Below are positions 25,967 through 35,145 of a DNA stretch of 64,000 nt, piece after piece. The stretch is from the NCBI RefSeq assembly GCF_000716715.1, contig NZ_JNYJ01000009.1:62001-126000 (forward strand), given 5' to 3'. This stretch comes from Dactylosporangium aurantiacum (GTDB taxonomy: Bacteria; Actinomycetota; Actinomycetes; Mycobacteriales; Micromonosporaceae). The notes beneath the pieces were generated by a model. That model was not told where the DNA came from. It worked only from the letters and a program-made list of their open reading frames with translations, and did no database searches. The position numbers were made by a program, and so were the translations under genes. Numbering within the stretch: position 1 is the first letter of the stretch; the number at the start of each line of letters is the position of its first letter.

Positions 25967-27214
25967 TCACCCGCCGGCGCCGACGCGGACCTTCCGGCGC
26001 TGCTCGCGGCGGTCCTCGGCAGGGCAGGAGCCGCGGGCGACGTACCGGTCGGTGAACTCGCCGACCGCGTCGCGGACCGCGAGCGGGGCACCCTGCCGCC
26101 GCAGGACGTCACCCGCGGCGGTGAAGCAGGCCAGGGCCGCGGCGGCGAGCGCCGGGTCGGCGAGCCCTTCGCGGGCCGCGCCGACCCAGTCGCGGTGCCG
26201 GCGCAGCGGCGAGCGCAGCGGCTCGGTCGCCGCGGCCGCCGCCTCCGCGCCCTGCGGGTCGTCGAGCAGGGCGGTGACGACCGCGACCGGCACGACCCAG
26301 CCGTCGCCGGGCTGCTGGTCGATCATCCGCAGCTCCAGGTACCCGCGGGGGCGCACCGGCGGCACCAGGGTGCCGAGGTGCCGCTCCAGGTCCTCCAGCG
26401 TGACGGGGCGCGGCCCGTGCCCGCGCAGCCACGCGCGCATCGTCAGTCCCGCCGGTACGTGCCACCGTCCGGGCCCGGCGATCATCGCGACCTTGGCGGC
26501 GAGGGCGTAGCGGGACCAGGCGGCGCGCGGGTCGTCGTCGCGCCGCGGCGCCCGGGTGCGGCTGGCGTCGGTGCCGAAGCGCAGCCCCTGCCGGTGCGAC
26601 ACCCAGCGCCGGCCGGACCGGGAGCGGTGCGGCGAGTTGGCGAACGCGGCCATGACCACCGGCCCGATCGCGTCGGCGAGCCACCAGCGGCGCCGGTAAC
26701 CGCCCCAGTCGACGCCGTCCGCGTCGTCGACGCCGGCGTCGAGGCAGACCTGGATCGAGGCGGAGTTGCACATCACCTCGAGCCCCTTCGGGCCGCGGCG
26801 GTCGTGGTACTCGGCGAGCGCCACGTACCGGGGGTGGTCGGTGACCAGCAGCGGCGCCCGTACGTCGTCGAGGCCGGTGCCGTCCAGGATCAGCCCGTGG
26901 CCGGCCAGCACCGACCGCACGAGGGCGAGGTCGCGGCCCAGCGCGGCGACGCAGTCGGCCATCGACGCGCCGACCGCCGAGGACAGCTCCAGCTGCCCGC
27001 CGGGCTCGATGGTGACGCCGCTGCCGCCGGGCAGCGGGTTGCCGAGGTGGGCGAGCAGGTCGAGGAGGAGCTCCGGGGCCGGCCGGTGCAGCGGCCGGCT
27101 CAGGTCGCGCACGCAGTACTCCAGCTCCACCCCGACCCGACCGACCGGACCGACCCGGAACCCGGCGGCGGCCACGTACGCGGCGGCGGTTGCCTCGGTG
27201 AGGATGTCGTTCAC
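25967..27214 (-). CDS. egtA: glutamate-cysteine ligase of ergothioneine synthesis
   Basis: This 415-residue GCS2-type ligase forms gamma-glutamylcysteine, the sulfur donor in actinobacterial ergothioneine synthesis. The family core is visible: GVELEY near the N-terminus, IEPGGQLELSS, MCNSASIQVCLDAG, FANSP and RGYLELRMIDQQP. The size fits EgtA. The other egt genes are not in this window, so an EgtA role rests on sequence type; a free-standing gamma-glutamylcysteine function is possible. prs follows after 75 bp on the same strand. Confidence 0.82.
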   Translation of the reverse strand: MNDILTEATAAAYVAAAGFRVGPVGRVGVELEYCVRDLSRPLHRPAPELLLDLLAHLGNPLPGGSGVTIEPGGQLELSSAVGASMADCVAALGRDLALVRSVLAGHGLILDGTGLDDVRAPLLVTDHPRYVALAEYHDRRGPKGLEVMCNSASIQVCLDAGVDDADGVDWGGYRRRWWLADAIGPVVMAAFANSPHRSRSGRRWVSHRQGLRFGTDASRTRAPRRDDDPRAAWSRYALAAKVAMIAGPGRWHVPAGLTMRAWLRGHGPRPVTLEDLERHLGTLVPPVRPRGYLELRMIDQQPGDGWVVPVAVVTALLDDPQGAEAAAAATEPLRSPLRRHRDWVGAAREGLADPALAAAALACFTAAGDVLRRQGAPLAVRDAVGEFTDRYVARGSCPAEDRREQRRKVRVGAGG

Positions 27215-27688
27215 GGCGGGCCTCCCGGAAGAAGGGTGCGAGCTACCCAGGGTGGTGTTTCGAGTGACGAGAGTGACGCGGCGGATGGTGGTGTGCGGCC
27301 GCGAACGACCACGGCCGTGTCCGGCTGGTGACGCATGGTGCGCCGAATGCTGGAAAGTGCGGCGGATGGCGGTGTTGTGCGGGCTGGACGTGCTGCTGCG
27401 GGGCCGTCGGGTTGCGGGTCCGGCGGGTGCATTCCATTAGGCGGTCCGGCGCCCGTTCTGTCCAGCCCAACCGGGCAACACGTGGTGAACCCTGGCTGTG
27501 AACTGGCTGAATGCCGCAAGATCTCCCGGCCGCCCGGGTCCGCCGAGGAGATCCTCCGTCCGCCGCCGGCACCACGGGCCGGCGAAAAAAGATCGAAAGG
27601 CATGGTTGTGTTGTCGTTTCTCGACAACCATTCCGTGGGGTCTCCGGGAATTGCCAGCCGTGCGGAATTCGGGCCGGGAACAGCGGCA
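27215..27688. other. intergenic region without a convincing gene
   Basis: Between egtA and the CAP-protein terminators no frame has credible codon use or a ribosome-binding site. It holds a short perfect hairpin (GTTGTCG at 27610-27616 pairing with 27622-27628) and less regular sequence than the flanking genes. The egtA promoter must lie at its left end. Confidence 0.4.
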
Positions 27689-27713
27689 CGCCGGCCGCGT
27701 CGCGCGGCCGGCG
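27689..27713 (-). terminator. second hairpin downstream of the CAP gene
   Basis: An 11-bp perfect stem (27689-27699 with 27703-27713) and a three-base loop, entirely G/C in the stem, lie 90 bases past the CAP gene stop. Confidence 0.4.
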
Positions 27714-27754
27714 GAAATGATCGGGAAATGCGATATCGGGGCGGACATGGCGGA

Positions 27755-27788
27755 GTTCCCGCGGGCGGTCGTCGGTGCCCGCGGGAAC
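27755..27788 (-). terminator. hairpin terminator of the CAP gene
   Basis: A perfect 11-bp stem (GTTCCCGCGGG at 27755-27765 with 27778-27788) and 12-base loop start 15 bases after the CAP gene stop codon in its direction of transcription. Confidence 0.6.
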
Positions 27789-27803
27789 GCCCGTCCTGCG
27801 CCT

Positions 27804-28283
27804 TCAGCGTGGGCTGGCGAAGTCCTGGGTCCAGTAGGGCACACCGCGGCCGTTGTACGCCACCGCGACCCCCACGTTGCGGAAGCGGCAGTTGAGGATG
27901 TTCGCCCGGTGGCCGGGGCTGCGCATCCAGTCGCCCATGACCTCGTACGCGTTGCGCTGGCCCCAGGCGATGTTCTCCCCGTACGACGACCAGCGGTAGC
28001 CGACCGACGCGACCCTGGTGCCCGGCGAGCCGCCGCCGGGCGAGCCGTGCGAGAAGTACCCGCGGCCGGCCATGTCCCTCGAGTGCAGCCACGCGGCGTA
28101 GCTCAGCCGCGGGCTCAGCGTGACCGGGCCGCAGCCCGCCCGGGCACGCGCGGAGTTGGTCAACGCGACGACGCCGCGGACCGCGCCGTAGTCGGCGGCG
28201 AACGCCGGCACGGCCTCGACGGCGGCCCCTGCCGCGACGGCACCCGCCACGACCGCGACGGCGACACCCTTCCGGATCCCCAT
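27804..28283 (-). CDS. secreted CAP/SCP-domain protein
   Basis: This 159-residue protein has a signal peptide (MGIRKGVAVAVVAGAVAAG, cut after AFAA) and a CAP domain: LTNSARARAGCGPVTLSPRL, AWLHSRDMAGRGYFSHGSPGG, GENIAWGQ, WMRSPGHRANILNCRFRNVGV and YWTQDF. The two His and acidic residues of the CAP cavity are present. Bacterial CAP proteins are extracellular with mostly unknown activities. The ATG at 28283 has a near-perfect GGAGGTGAG site; the open frame continues upstream but that part is intergenic in character. Confidence 0.9.
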   Translation of the reverse strand: MGIRKGVAVAVVAGAVAAGAAVEAVPAFAADYGAVRGVVALTNSARARAGCGPVTLSPRLSYAAWLHSRDMAGRGYFSHGSPGGGSPGTRVASVGYRWSSYGENIAWGQRNAYEVMGDWMRSPGHRANILNCRFRNVGVAVAYNGRGVPYWTQDFASPR

Positions 28284-28442
28284 CTCACCTCCACGAAGTA
28301 GGGCAGATGAGCCGAAGCTAGAGGACCGCCCTATCGCTGACAGCAATCTGACAAAACTCGCATATTCCGGCGATTGGTGCGCTACGCCACGCGCGGCGCG
28401 GGTGGTGCGACGGGCACCGATGTCACCCGTGTGGGTGAAGGC

Positions 28443-28494
28443 GCGGCTGTCTGACGCGGCCGTCTGACGCGGCCGTCTGACGCGGCCGTCTGAC
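28443..28494 (+). repeat. 13-bp tandem repeat, four copies
   Basis: The unit GCGGCCGTCTGAC occurs four times head to tail; the first copy differs by one base (CTGT for CCGT). It lies in the gap between the CAP gene and the IS110 remnant. No coding role is apparent. Confidence 0.8.
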
Positions 28495-28528
28495 CGGCCG
28501 GGCGTCGGGGTCGATGCTCCTATGGAAG

Positions 28529-28771
28529 TCAAGTGTGTAGGGCGTTGTTGGCGGCTCGGTCACCGCCGTGGTTGAGGCGGTGCCGGTCGGTGCGTCCGGA
28601 ACTGGCCGGGACGGGCGCGGCTCCGCACAGGTGGGCCAGGGCGGGCCTCGGAACGCAACCGGTCGGGGTCGTCGCCGGCGGTGGCCACCCGCCCGATCTG
28701 GTCGACCGCGGCGGCGTGGTGAGGCTCGCCGTGAGTATCACCGCCACCGGTGACGTGCGGAAGCGGGTCAC
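28529..28771 (-). pseudogene. IS110-family transposase fragment
   Basis: The frame ends in LAHLCGAAPVPASSGRTDRH followed by RLNHGGDRAANNALHT, the highly typical C-terminal transposase_20 block of IS110 elements, and stops abruptly where intact copies continue. Just upstream, in a second frame, VDQIGRVATAGDDPDRLRSE supplies the preceding conserved segment, so a frameshift lies near 28,650. N-terminal RuvC-like part and the last part of the protein are gone. The rest of the 28,284-28,861 gap holds a 13-bp tandem repeat and no gene. Confidence 0.65.
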
Positions 28772-28861
28772 CCGGACCGGTCGAGGAATCGTCAGAAGGA
28801 CAGCAACGTCGGTCGGTCGGTGAGTCAGACCCCCGGGTGCCCCGCACCTGCACCCTCACTG

Positions 28862-30826
28862 TCAGTCGGGGGCCGGGCCGTCCGCGGCGGTACGGATGCG
28901 GTCGGCGGGGACGCCGGCGGCCCGCACCGCCGTCAGGGTCGCGGCGACGGCGGCGGGGTCACCGGCCACGAACGCGTCATGCCCCGCCCAGTCCCCGCCC
29001 GCCGCCGCGGTGAACCGGTCGCGGATCAGCAGGGCGCCTTCCGGGGCGAGGTCGGCGAGGCGGTACAGGTCCCGCTCGGCGGCCGCCGGCCAGAACACCG
29101 TCACCGGCCGCCGGTCCCCGGCGGCCCGCAGCGCGCCGAGCAGCGCCCGTGCCGGTGCCTCGGTGTCGCGGGCGACGACGACCAGCAGCGGCCGGGCCGA
29201 CCCGGGGTCCGCCGCCGGCGGCCCGACCGCGGGGCGCAGCCGCAGTACGTCACCGGGCGCGGTGCGCTCCACGAGGTCCGCCCCGGCCGGATCCCCGGGC
29301 CGCGCGGCGATGTGCAGCCGCACGGTGTTGCCGGCGGCCGGCACGTCGCCGACCCAGCAGCGCCGCCACCGCCCGGGCAGCCGGGGCGGCTCGACCGGCG
29401 CCAGCTGCCCGGGCAGGCACGGGTACGGCAGGTACGTGCGCACCGTCACCACCGCCGCCGCCGCGCCCGACCGCTCATGGGCGACGACCGGCGCGCTCCA
29501 GCTCGCCGGCTCGTGGGCGGCCGCGGCGGCGCCGTCGGCCAGCCAGCGCGACACCAGCCGCCCCGTGGTGGCCCACGCCTCCTCCTGGTCGCGGCGCACC
29601 ACGACCCCGGGCGGGTTGGCCCGCAGCAGGTCCACGAACAGCACCGCCAGCTGGTCCAGCCGCTGCGGCGGTACGCCCAGCTGCGCCACCACCGGCCCCA
29701 GCTCCGCACACCGGGCCGCGAGGACCTGCGGCTGGTCGACGTGCTCGACCAGCCATCCGACCGCCTCGCGCAGCACCTCCCGCTGCGCCGCCGGCTCGTC
29801 GGGCAGCAGCGCCCGCAGGTCGTGGACCACGCCCCGCGCCGGCTGGACACCCGGCTCGGCCGCGACGGGTCCCGGCCGCTCCTCACCTGACCGCCCCGGC
29901 ACCAGCAGCCGGCTCACCACCGGCACGGACCCGGGCACGGGCACTGCCGGCGGCACGGTCGCCGGCGTGACCGGGGGTTGAGCCGGAGCCAGCGGAGGAG
30001 GCGCGGCTCCCGCCGCGACGGGCGGCGCCGGCGGTGCGGGCGGCGCCGGCGGTGCGGGCGGCGCCGGCGGTGCGGGCGGCGCCGGCGGTGCGGGCGGCGC
30101 CGGCGGTGCGAGGGGCGCGGTGCCCGCCGGGGGAGGCGGCGGTGGAGCACCCGGCGTTGTCGCGGGTGTCGCCGGCAGCACGGCCGGCTGACCCGCAGGT
30201 GCGTTCGGCGGCAGCGGCGTCCCGGGCGGCGGCAGCGGCGTCCCGGGCGGTGTCGGCGGGGCTCCGGGCGGTGTCGGCGGGGCTCCGGGCGGTGTCGGCG
30301 GGGTGCCGGGCGGCATCGGCAACGGCGGGGTCCCGGACGGTGTCGACGGCGGGGTTCCGGACGGTGTCGGCGGCAGGGTCCCGGACGGTGTCGGCGGCGG
30401 GATCAGCAGCGGAGAGGTCCCGGGCGGTATCGGCAATGGCGACGTCCCGGGCGGTGCCGGCAAAGGCTGCGTGCCGGGCGACGGCCGGGGCGGTGTGACC
30501 GTTGGCGGCGTCCCAGGCGACAGCGGCGTTCCCGGCGCGACCGGCGAAGGCCGGCGACCCGGAGGCGGCAGCCGCTGCAGGTGCGCGACCAGCTCGTCGA
30601 TGACCGTCGTCAACGCCCCCGGCCGGTGCAGCGTCTCCGCCAGCAGCAGCCGCAGCGCCGGCATCGTCAGGAACGCCCCCGCAGGCGGGCCGTCGGCGCC
30701 CCACACCGTCGACCCCGGCACCGGCACCCCCGCCGGCGGCACCCCCACCGGCTGCGCCGCCACCGGATGGGGCATGGCCGGGCGCAACGGCGGGGGTGCC
30801 GCGGGGTCTGGGCCGATCGTGGTCAC
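28862..30826 (-). CDS. proline-rich protein with degenerate globin and FAD/NAD reductase (flavohemoglobin-like) domains
   Basis: The 654-residue protein starts with about 330 Pro/Ala/Gly/Thr-rich residues with short repeats (PPGTP, PSGTP, then PAP repeated eight times). Residues 335-445 resemble globin helices E-H (LRALLPDEPAAQREVLREAV to EEAWATTGRLVSRWLA) but the proximal His position reads VVAQLGVPPQRL. Residues 455-650 follow flavohemoglobin reductases (PAS-W-APVVAHER, LPGQLAPVEPPRLPGRWRR, GDVLRLRPAVG) yet the FAD motif RxYS is RRCW and the NAD glycines are lost. It may be a non-catalytic regulator or scaffold. The GTG at 30826 is the start. Confidence 0.7.
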   Translation of the reverse strand: MTTIGPDPAAPPPLRPAMPHPVAAQPVGVPPAGVPVPGSTVWGADGPPAGAFLTMPALRLLLAETLHRPGALTTVIDELVAHLQRLPPPGRRPSPVAPGTPLSPGTPPTVTPPRPSPGTQPLPAPPGTSPLPIPPGTSPLLIPPPTPSGTLPPTPSGTPPSTPSGTPPLPMPPGTPPTPPGAPPTPPGAPPTPPGTPLPPPGTPLPPNAPAGQPAVLPATPATTPGAPPPPPPAGTAPLAPPAPPAPPAPPAPPAPPAPPAPPAPPAPPVAAGAAPPPLAPAQPPVTPATVPPAVPVPGSVPVVSRLLVPGRSGEERPGPVAAEPGVQPARGVVHDLRALLPDEPAAQREVLREAVGWLVEHVDQPQVLAARCAELGPVVAQLGVPPQRLDQLAVLFVDLLRANPPGVVVRRDQEEAWATTGRLVSRWLADGAAAAAHEPASWSAPVVAHERSGAAAAVVTVRTYLPYPCLPGQLAPVEPPRLPGRWRRCWVGDVPAAGNTVRLHIAARPGDPAGADLVERTAPGDVLRLRPAVGPPAADPGSARPLLVVVARDTEAPARALLGALRAAGDRRPVTVFWPAAAERDLYRLADLAPEGALLIRDRFTAAAGGDWAGHDAFVAGDPAAVAATLTAVRAAGVPADRIRTAADGPAPD

Positions 30827-30884
30827 GCTCCGAGTGTGGTCCGCGGCGGCCCGTGTCCGTGGCCGGTCCGGCCGATCACCACGC

Positions 30885-33047
30885 TCAGGGGCGGGCCAGG
30901 GCGAGGTGCCCGGCCGAGCCCGACAGGTCGAGCAGCTCGTCGACTGCGGTGCGCTCGCCGAAGCGGTACGCCCGGTCGAACGCGACCTCCGGCAGCGCCG
31001 CCCGCAGCGCCGTCTCCGTCCGCCGGCGGGCGGGCAGCTCGCAGGCCGGGGTGGGCGCGCCGATCTCGCGCCGGATCACGTCGGCGGCGCCGAGCAGGGC
31101 GGCGGCGTGGGCCGGGTCGCCGAGGCGGCGGCGGGCCTCGGCGAACGCCTCCAGGACGCTCGCCGACCGCCACCGGTCACCGACGCGGCGGTGGACGGCG
31201 AGGCTGGCGCGCAGGCGTTCGGCGGCGGAGGGGACCGCGTCGTCGGCGAGGTCGACCCGGCCGAGGAGGTCCTGCGCCCAGCCGATGCCTTCGGGGAACG
31301 CCAGCTCGGTGAACCGGTCGAGGGCCTCCACCAGGTGCCGGCGGGCGCTCGGCTGGTCGCCGCCGAAGTGGGCGACCGCGCCGAGGTGGGTCAGGGTCGA
31401 GGCGACGGACTCGTCGTCGGCGAGGTCCCGGAACGCGGCCAGGCTGGCGTCCAGCAGCGCCGCGGCCGAGGCGAGGTCGCCGGACAGCCACGCGGTGCCG
31501 CCGGCCAGCTGGGCGGCGCGGCCCTCACCCCACGCGTCGCCGGCGGCCCGGTACAGCGTGATGGCCTCCCGAAGGAAGCGGGCGGAGCGCGCATAGTCGG
31601 CGCGCTCCCGCTCGACGCTGCCGAGCAGGGTGAGCAGCCGGCCCCGGATCTGCGTGTCGTGGCTGGGCGCGTCGGCCAGGGCGCGTTCGGCGAGGCCCGC
31701 CGCGGCCGGGTAGTCGCAGTCGAGCATGGCCAGGGTCGCGGCGGCCGAGCAGGCGGCGGCGCGCACCGCCGGTGGTGCGCCGGGGCGCCGCGCGAGGGCG
31801 CCGGACAGCCAGTCGCGGCCCTGCCGGTACACCCCGGTGAAATGCTGGAACGGCGCGAGGGCGGTGGCCAGGCGCAGGTCGTCGGCGGCGCCGGTGCCGG
31901 GGCGGCCGGACAGCCAGGTCATCGCGGCGCGCAGGTTGTCCTGCTCCAGGGTGATCCGGCGCAGCAGGTCACGCTGGTCGGGGCCGCGGATCCCGGCGGC
32001 GGCCCGCTCGGCGAGGTCGAGGTGGTGGGCGGCGTGCGCGTCGCGGGCCGCGGCCTCCTCCGCGGGGACCTCGGCGAGGCGGGCGGCGGCGTACGCGGCG
32101 ACCGTCTGCAGCATCCTGCCCCGCCGGCCGGCGGGATGCCGGTCCACGAGGCAGCGCACGGCGAGCGCGTCGAGCAGCCCCGGCCGGTGGGCGGGCAGCA
32201 CCGCGGCCGCCGCCGGGCTCCACCCACCCTGGAAGACGGCGAGCTGCCGCAGCAGCGCCTGTTTGTCCGGTGACAGCAGCTCGTACGACCAGTCCAGGGC
32301 CGCCCGCAGCGTGCGGTGGTGCTCGGGGCCGGGCGCCTTCGCGTCGGCGAGGACCCGGAACCGGTCGGTGAGCAGCCGGTGCACCTCGGGCACGGACAGC
32401 AGCGCGGCGCGGGCGGCGGCGAGCTCCACCGCGAGGGGCAGGCCGTCCAGGGCGCGGCAGATGGCGGCGGCGCCGTCGCGGTGCGCCGCGGGCAGCGGCC
32501 GGCCGGTCCGCTCGAACATGCGGGTCTCGAACAGCCGCAGCGCGGTGGCGTCGTCCAGCGGGGCGACGCTCACCTCGGTCTCCTCGGGCAGGCCGAGCGG
32601 CTGCCGGCCGGTGACCAGCAGGCGCAGGGCGGGCGCGGCGGTGAGCAGCCGGGCGGCGAGCGCGGCGACGGGCACCGCGACGTGCTCGCAGTTGTCGAGC
32701 AGCAGCAGCGCCGGGGCGTCGCCGGCGGCGGCGGCCAGGGTGTCGACGGCGTCGAGGTCCGGGCGGCGGGCCGCGCCGAACGCGTCGAGCACGAACCCGG
32801 CCGCGTCGGCCGCCGGGTCCTGGCGGTCGGTGTGGCCGCCGGTGCGCATCGTGGTGAGGTCGGCGAACCAGACCGGTGTCGTCGCCGCGGCCGCGACCGC
32901 GACGGCGAGCCGGGTCTTGCCGCTGCCGGCCGGGCCGACCAGGGACACCAGCCGGTGCCCGGCGGCGAGCAGGCGGCCCGCGGCGCGCACCTCCGCGTCC
33001 CGGCCGACGAGGCTGGTCAGCGGGGCGGGCAGGGCCGCGGACTCCAT
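30885..33047 (-). CDS. STAND-type ATPase with C-terminal TPR-like repeats
   Basis: This 720-residue protein has an N-terminal NB-ARC-like ATPase (LVGRDAEVRAAGRLL, Walker A GPAGSGKTRL, Walker B ALLLLDNCEH, then TGRQPLGLPEE and GLPLAVELAAA) followed by about 400 residues of helical repeats. It resembles the LuxR/AfsR-type signal ATPases of actinomycetes but has neither the SARP nor a LuxR HTH, so it probably acts through protein partners. I start at ATG 33047 because TACAGT ends six bases upstream (leaderless); the frame stays open 60 codons further but is Pro/Arg-rich. Confidence 0.8.
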   Translation of the reverse strand: MESAALPAPLTSLVGRDAEVRAAGRLLAAGHRLVSLVGPAGSGKTRLAVAVAAAATTPVWFADLTTMRTGGHTDRQDPAADAAGFVLDAFGAARRPDLDAVDTLAAAAGDAPALLLLDNCEHVAVPVAALAARLLTAAPALRLLVTGRQPLGLPEETEVSVAPLDDATALRLFETRMFERTGRPLPAAHRDGAAAICRALDGLPLAVELAAARAALLSVPEVHRLLTDRFRVLADAKAPGPEHHRTLRAALDWSYELLSPDKQALLRQLAVFQGGWSPAAAAVLPAHRPGLLDALAVRCLVDRHPAGRRGRMLQTVAAYAAARLAEVPAEEAAARDAHAAHHLDLAERAAAGIRGPDQRDLLRRITLEQDNLRAAMTWLSGRPGTGAADDLRLATALAPFQHFTGVYRQGRDWLSGALARRPGAPPAVRAAACSAAATLAMLDCDYPAAAGLAERALADAPSHDTQIRGRLLTLLGSVERERADYARSARFLREAITLYRAAGDAWGEGRAAQLAGGTAWLSGDLASAAALLDASLAAFRDLADDESVASTLTHLGAVAHFGGDQPSARRHLVEALDRFTELAFPEGIGWAQDLLGRVDLADDAVPSAAERLRASLAVHRRVGDRWRSASVLEAFAEARRRLGDPAHAAALLGAADVIRREIGAPTPACELPARRRTETALRAALPEVAFDRAYRFGERTAVDELLDLSGSAGHLALARP

Positions 33048-33249
33048 CCGCGCACTGTACCGGCCGCGTTCAATGTCCCGGCTCCTCCGATCGGCGACCT
33101 CACCAGCCGAAACGTCCGCCGGTGGCGGGCCGGCGGTGGCCGCCGGTGGGTCCGCGGGGGTATTGGTTGGCGGACAACCGCCCGAACCTCCGCGCGACCC
33201 GGGGCGCGGCCGGTACCGTGGCGGCACCTGCGATCACGACGGGGTATGG

Positions 33250-33543
33250 ATGGCGTTTCTGGTGGAGATGCCCGACGGCGGGTTCCTCGAGGTCGAGGAG
33301 CGCACCGACCTGGCGCCCGACGACCTGTCCGTGGTCGGTGTCCTGGGCGCGTCGCCGCTGGAGGGCACCGGACTGATCACGTTCGGCGCGGTCATCCGGG
33401 CCGGCCTGGACGAGGAGCAGCAGGACGACTTCGCCGACTGGATCTACGACCGGGTGGTGCGCTTCGCCGAGCTCGGCGGCGAGATCGACGGCTGGGACCG
33501 GCTGGAGGACGGCACGTGGCGGGTCGAGGCCCGCTGGGACTGA
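33250..33543 (+). CDS. small acidic protein of unknown function
   Basis: A 97-residue acidic protein beginning MAFLVEMPDGGFLEVEE and ending in WDRLEDGTWRVEARWD. The codon use is typical and GGGG lies five bases before the ATG at 33250. A competing ATG at 33246 is in another frame. I recognise no family; it resembles neither toxins nor known regulators. Confidence 0.6.
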   Translation: MAFLVEMPDGGFLEVEERTDLAPDDLSVVGVLGASPLEGTGLITFGAVIRAGLDEEQQDDFADWIYDRVVRFAELGGEIDGWDRLEDGTWRVEARWD

Positions 33544-33662
33544 CGGTCGGCGACTGCACGGATACGGGTGTCGTGCAAGTTACGGCGGTGCGTCGACGGT
33601 GAGGTGTCCGGCACATGAACCAGGAGCGCGCCGCCGGGCGGTCCGGGTTAGGCTCACCCTCG

Positions 33663-34412
33663 ATGACGATCGAGGTCCAGGGCGCCGGGCGCCTCCTGCA
33701 GGTCGGCACCGCCACCGACGTCGGCCGGCGGTACCCGGCCAATTTCGACGTGCTGCACACCTCCGCGTTGCAGCGCCGGCCGGGCCTGTGCGCGGTCGTC
33801 GCCGACGGGATGGGCGCCAGCGAGGGCAGCCGCACCGCCGGCCGGACCGCCGTGGACATCTTCACCACCGCCGTGCAGGAGCACCGGGGGCCGTTCGCGC
33901 CACCGCCGCTGTTCGCCGCGGTCGCCGACGCCCAGCGCCAGGTCCGCGCCGCCGGCAAGACCCTGCGGGAGCTGACCGGCTGCACGCTGACGGCGCTGGT
34001 CGCCGACGCGACCGGTGCGTGGGTCACCCAGATCGGCGACTCCCGGGTGTACCGGCTGCGCGGCGGCCTGCTCGAACTGCTCACCATCGACCACACCGAG
34101 GCCTGGCTCGGCGCCGTGCACGGCTGGTACCCGGCCGACTCGCCGCAGGCCGCCGCGGCCCGCTACCAGCTGCACCGGTTCATCGGCCACCCCGGCCTGC
34201 CGGAGCCCGACGTCCTGAGCGTCACCATGTTCCCCGGCGACGTGTACTGCCTGTGCACCGACGGGATCGCCGAGCAGGTGCCGTACCAGCGCATGGAGCA
34301 GACGCTCAGCTCAGCCGCGCCCCCGGACGTGATGGCGTCGGCGCTGGTCGCCGCGTCCCTTGAGGCCGGCGGCCGCGACAACGCCACCGCCGTCGTCGTC
34401 AAGGTCTTCTGA
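33663..34412 (+). CDS. PP2C-family Ser/Thr protein phosphatase
   Basis: This 249-residue PPM phosphatase has the metal-binding motifs VVADGMGAS, TGCTLTALVAD, QIGDSRVYRL, LCTDGIAEQV and GGRDNATAVVV. It should dephosphorylate Ser/Thr phosphoproteins, perhaps reversing the kinases encoded elsewhere in the window. ATG 33663 lies eight bases behind TAGGCT, suggesting a leaderless mRNA; an upstream ATG at 33615 would add 16 residues. No kinase or FHA gene is immediately adjacent. Confidence 0.85.
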   Translation: MTIEVQGAGRLLQVGTATDVGRRYPANFDVLHTSALQRRPGLCAVVADGMGASEGSRTAGRTAVDIFTTAVQEHRGPFAPPPLFAAVADAQRQVRAAGKTLRELTGCTLTALVADATGAWVTQIGDSRVYRLRGGLLELLTIDHTEAWLGAVHGWYPADSPQAAAARYQLHRFIGHPGLPEPDVLSVTMFPGDVYCLCTDGIAEQVPYQRMEQTLSSAAPPDVMASALVAASLEAGGRDNATAVVVKVF

Positions 34413-34440
34413 CCCCGCGTCCAACCGCCGCCGGCGCGGC

Positions 34441-34806
34441 TCAGATCACGAGGTCGGCGGCGGGGCGCTCGGCGGTCACCGTCAGCGCCTCGACGTGCCG
34501 GTGCGGCTGCGGCCCGTCCGCGTCCGGGTCCGCCTCAGCCTCGTCGGCGACGACCTCCAGGGCCGCCCACAGCGCCGCGAGCGCGTCGTCGCCGCCGCTG
34601 ACGTGCAGCGACGGCCCGCCGCGCAGCTCCACCCGCACCGCGCCGCCGCCGCGCCGCTGCACCAGCGCCCCGTTGCGGATGCGCTGCTCGAAGAGGTCCC
34701 CGGCGGCACGCAGCCGACCGGCCAGCTCGCGCAGGGCGGCCGGCGGCCCGGCCAGGTCGAACACGTCACCCGCGACCCGCAGGCGGCACGGCAGCTGATC
34801 ATCCAC
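34441..34806 (-). CDS. small protein of unknown function
   Basis: A 121-residue protein (GTG-DDQLPCRLRVAGDVFDL) with alternating strand-like and helical stretches: LRELAGRLRAAGDLFEQ, VRVELRGGPSLHVSGGDDAL, ALWAALEVVADEAEADP. The GTG at 34806 lies seven bases behind TAGGTT, a leaderless signature; the ATG at 34851 is an alternative start. It is convergent with the PP2C gene, 28 bp away. No family recognised. Confidence 0.5.
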   Translation of the reverse strand: MDDQLPCRLRVAGDVFDLAGPPAALRELAGRLRAAGDLFEQRIRNGALVQRRGGGAVRVELRGGPSLHVSGGDDALAALWAALEVVADEAEADPDADGPQPHRHVEALTVTAERPAADLVI

Positions 34807-35145
34807 GCCGACCAACCTAACGCACGCGCCCGCCTGGTCCCGGAAGGCCATCCCCGGCAGCGCCGAGCCTGGTGTACGTCACCACCGCGCGGGGGACGCC
34901 GTGGTCGCCCGCGGCCAGAATCCCGCGCCGGGCGTCAAGGGGTCCGCTCGCGGGATACCCGCCGGGCAGGTGCCTCGCCGCCGGAGTCTCCGCCCCGAGA
35001 GCTCCGGTCGACGTCAGGGGTGCCCGGTCGATCGCACCGGCGGCTGAGGAGCCCGCCGACACTCCCGGCCGCGGCGCTCTCGCTCGGCCCCGGTCCGTCC
35101 ACAGCGTGCCGGTTCACCGGACCGTCGCCCCGGCGGCGAGCGGGC
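34807..35145. other. intergenic region, nothing convincing
   Basis: This gap separates the small protein gene from the TetR gene. Open frames here lack ribosome-binding sites and have Arg/Pro-rich translations. Only short weak inverted repeats are seen. Confidence 0.4.

Noticed and set aside
22136..27331. Very long plus-strand open frame over the SARP, prs and egtA genes
   Set aside because: Shadow of three recognised minus-strand genes in very high-GC DNA; Arg/Gly-rich translation without domains.
27690..27788. Riboswitch or structured RNA upstream of egtA
   Set aside because: The two strong hairpins lie downstream of the CAP gene on its transcribed strand and are better explained as terminators; no known riboswitch consensus seen.
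28443..28494. Possible CRISPR array
   Set aside because: The 13-bp units are contiguous with no spacers; it is a simple tandem repeat and no cas genes are present.
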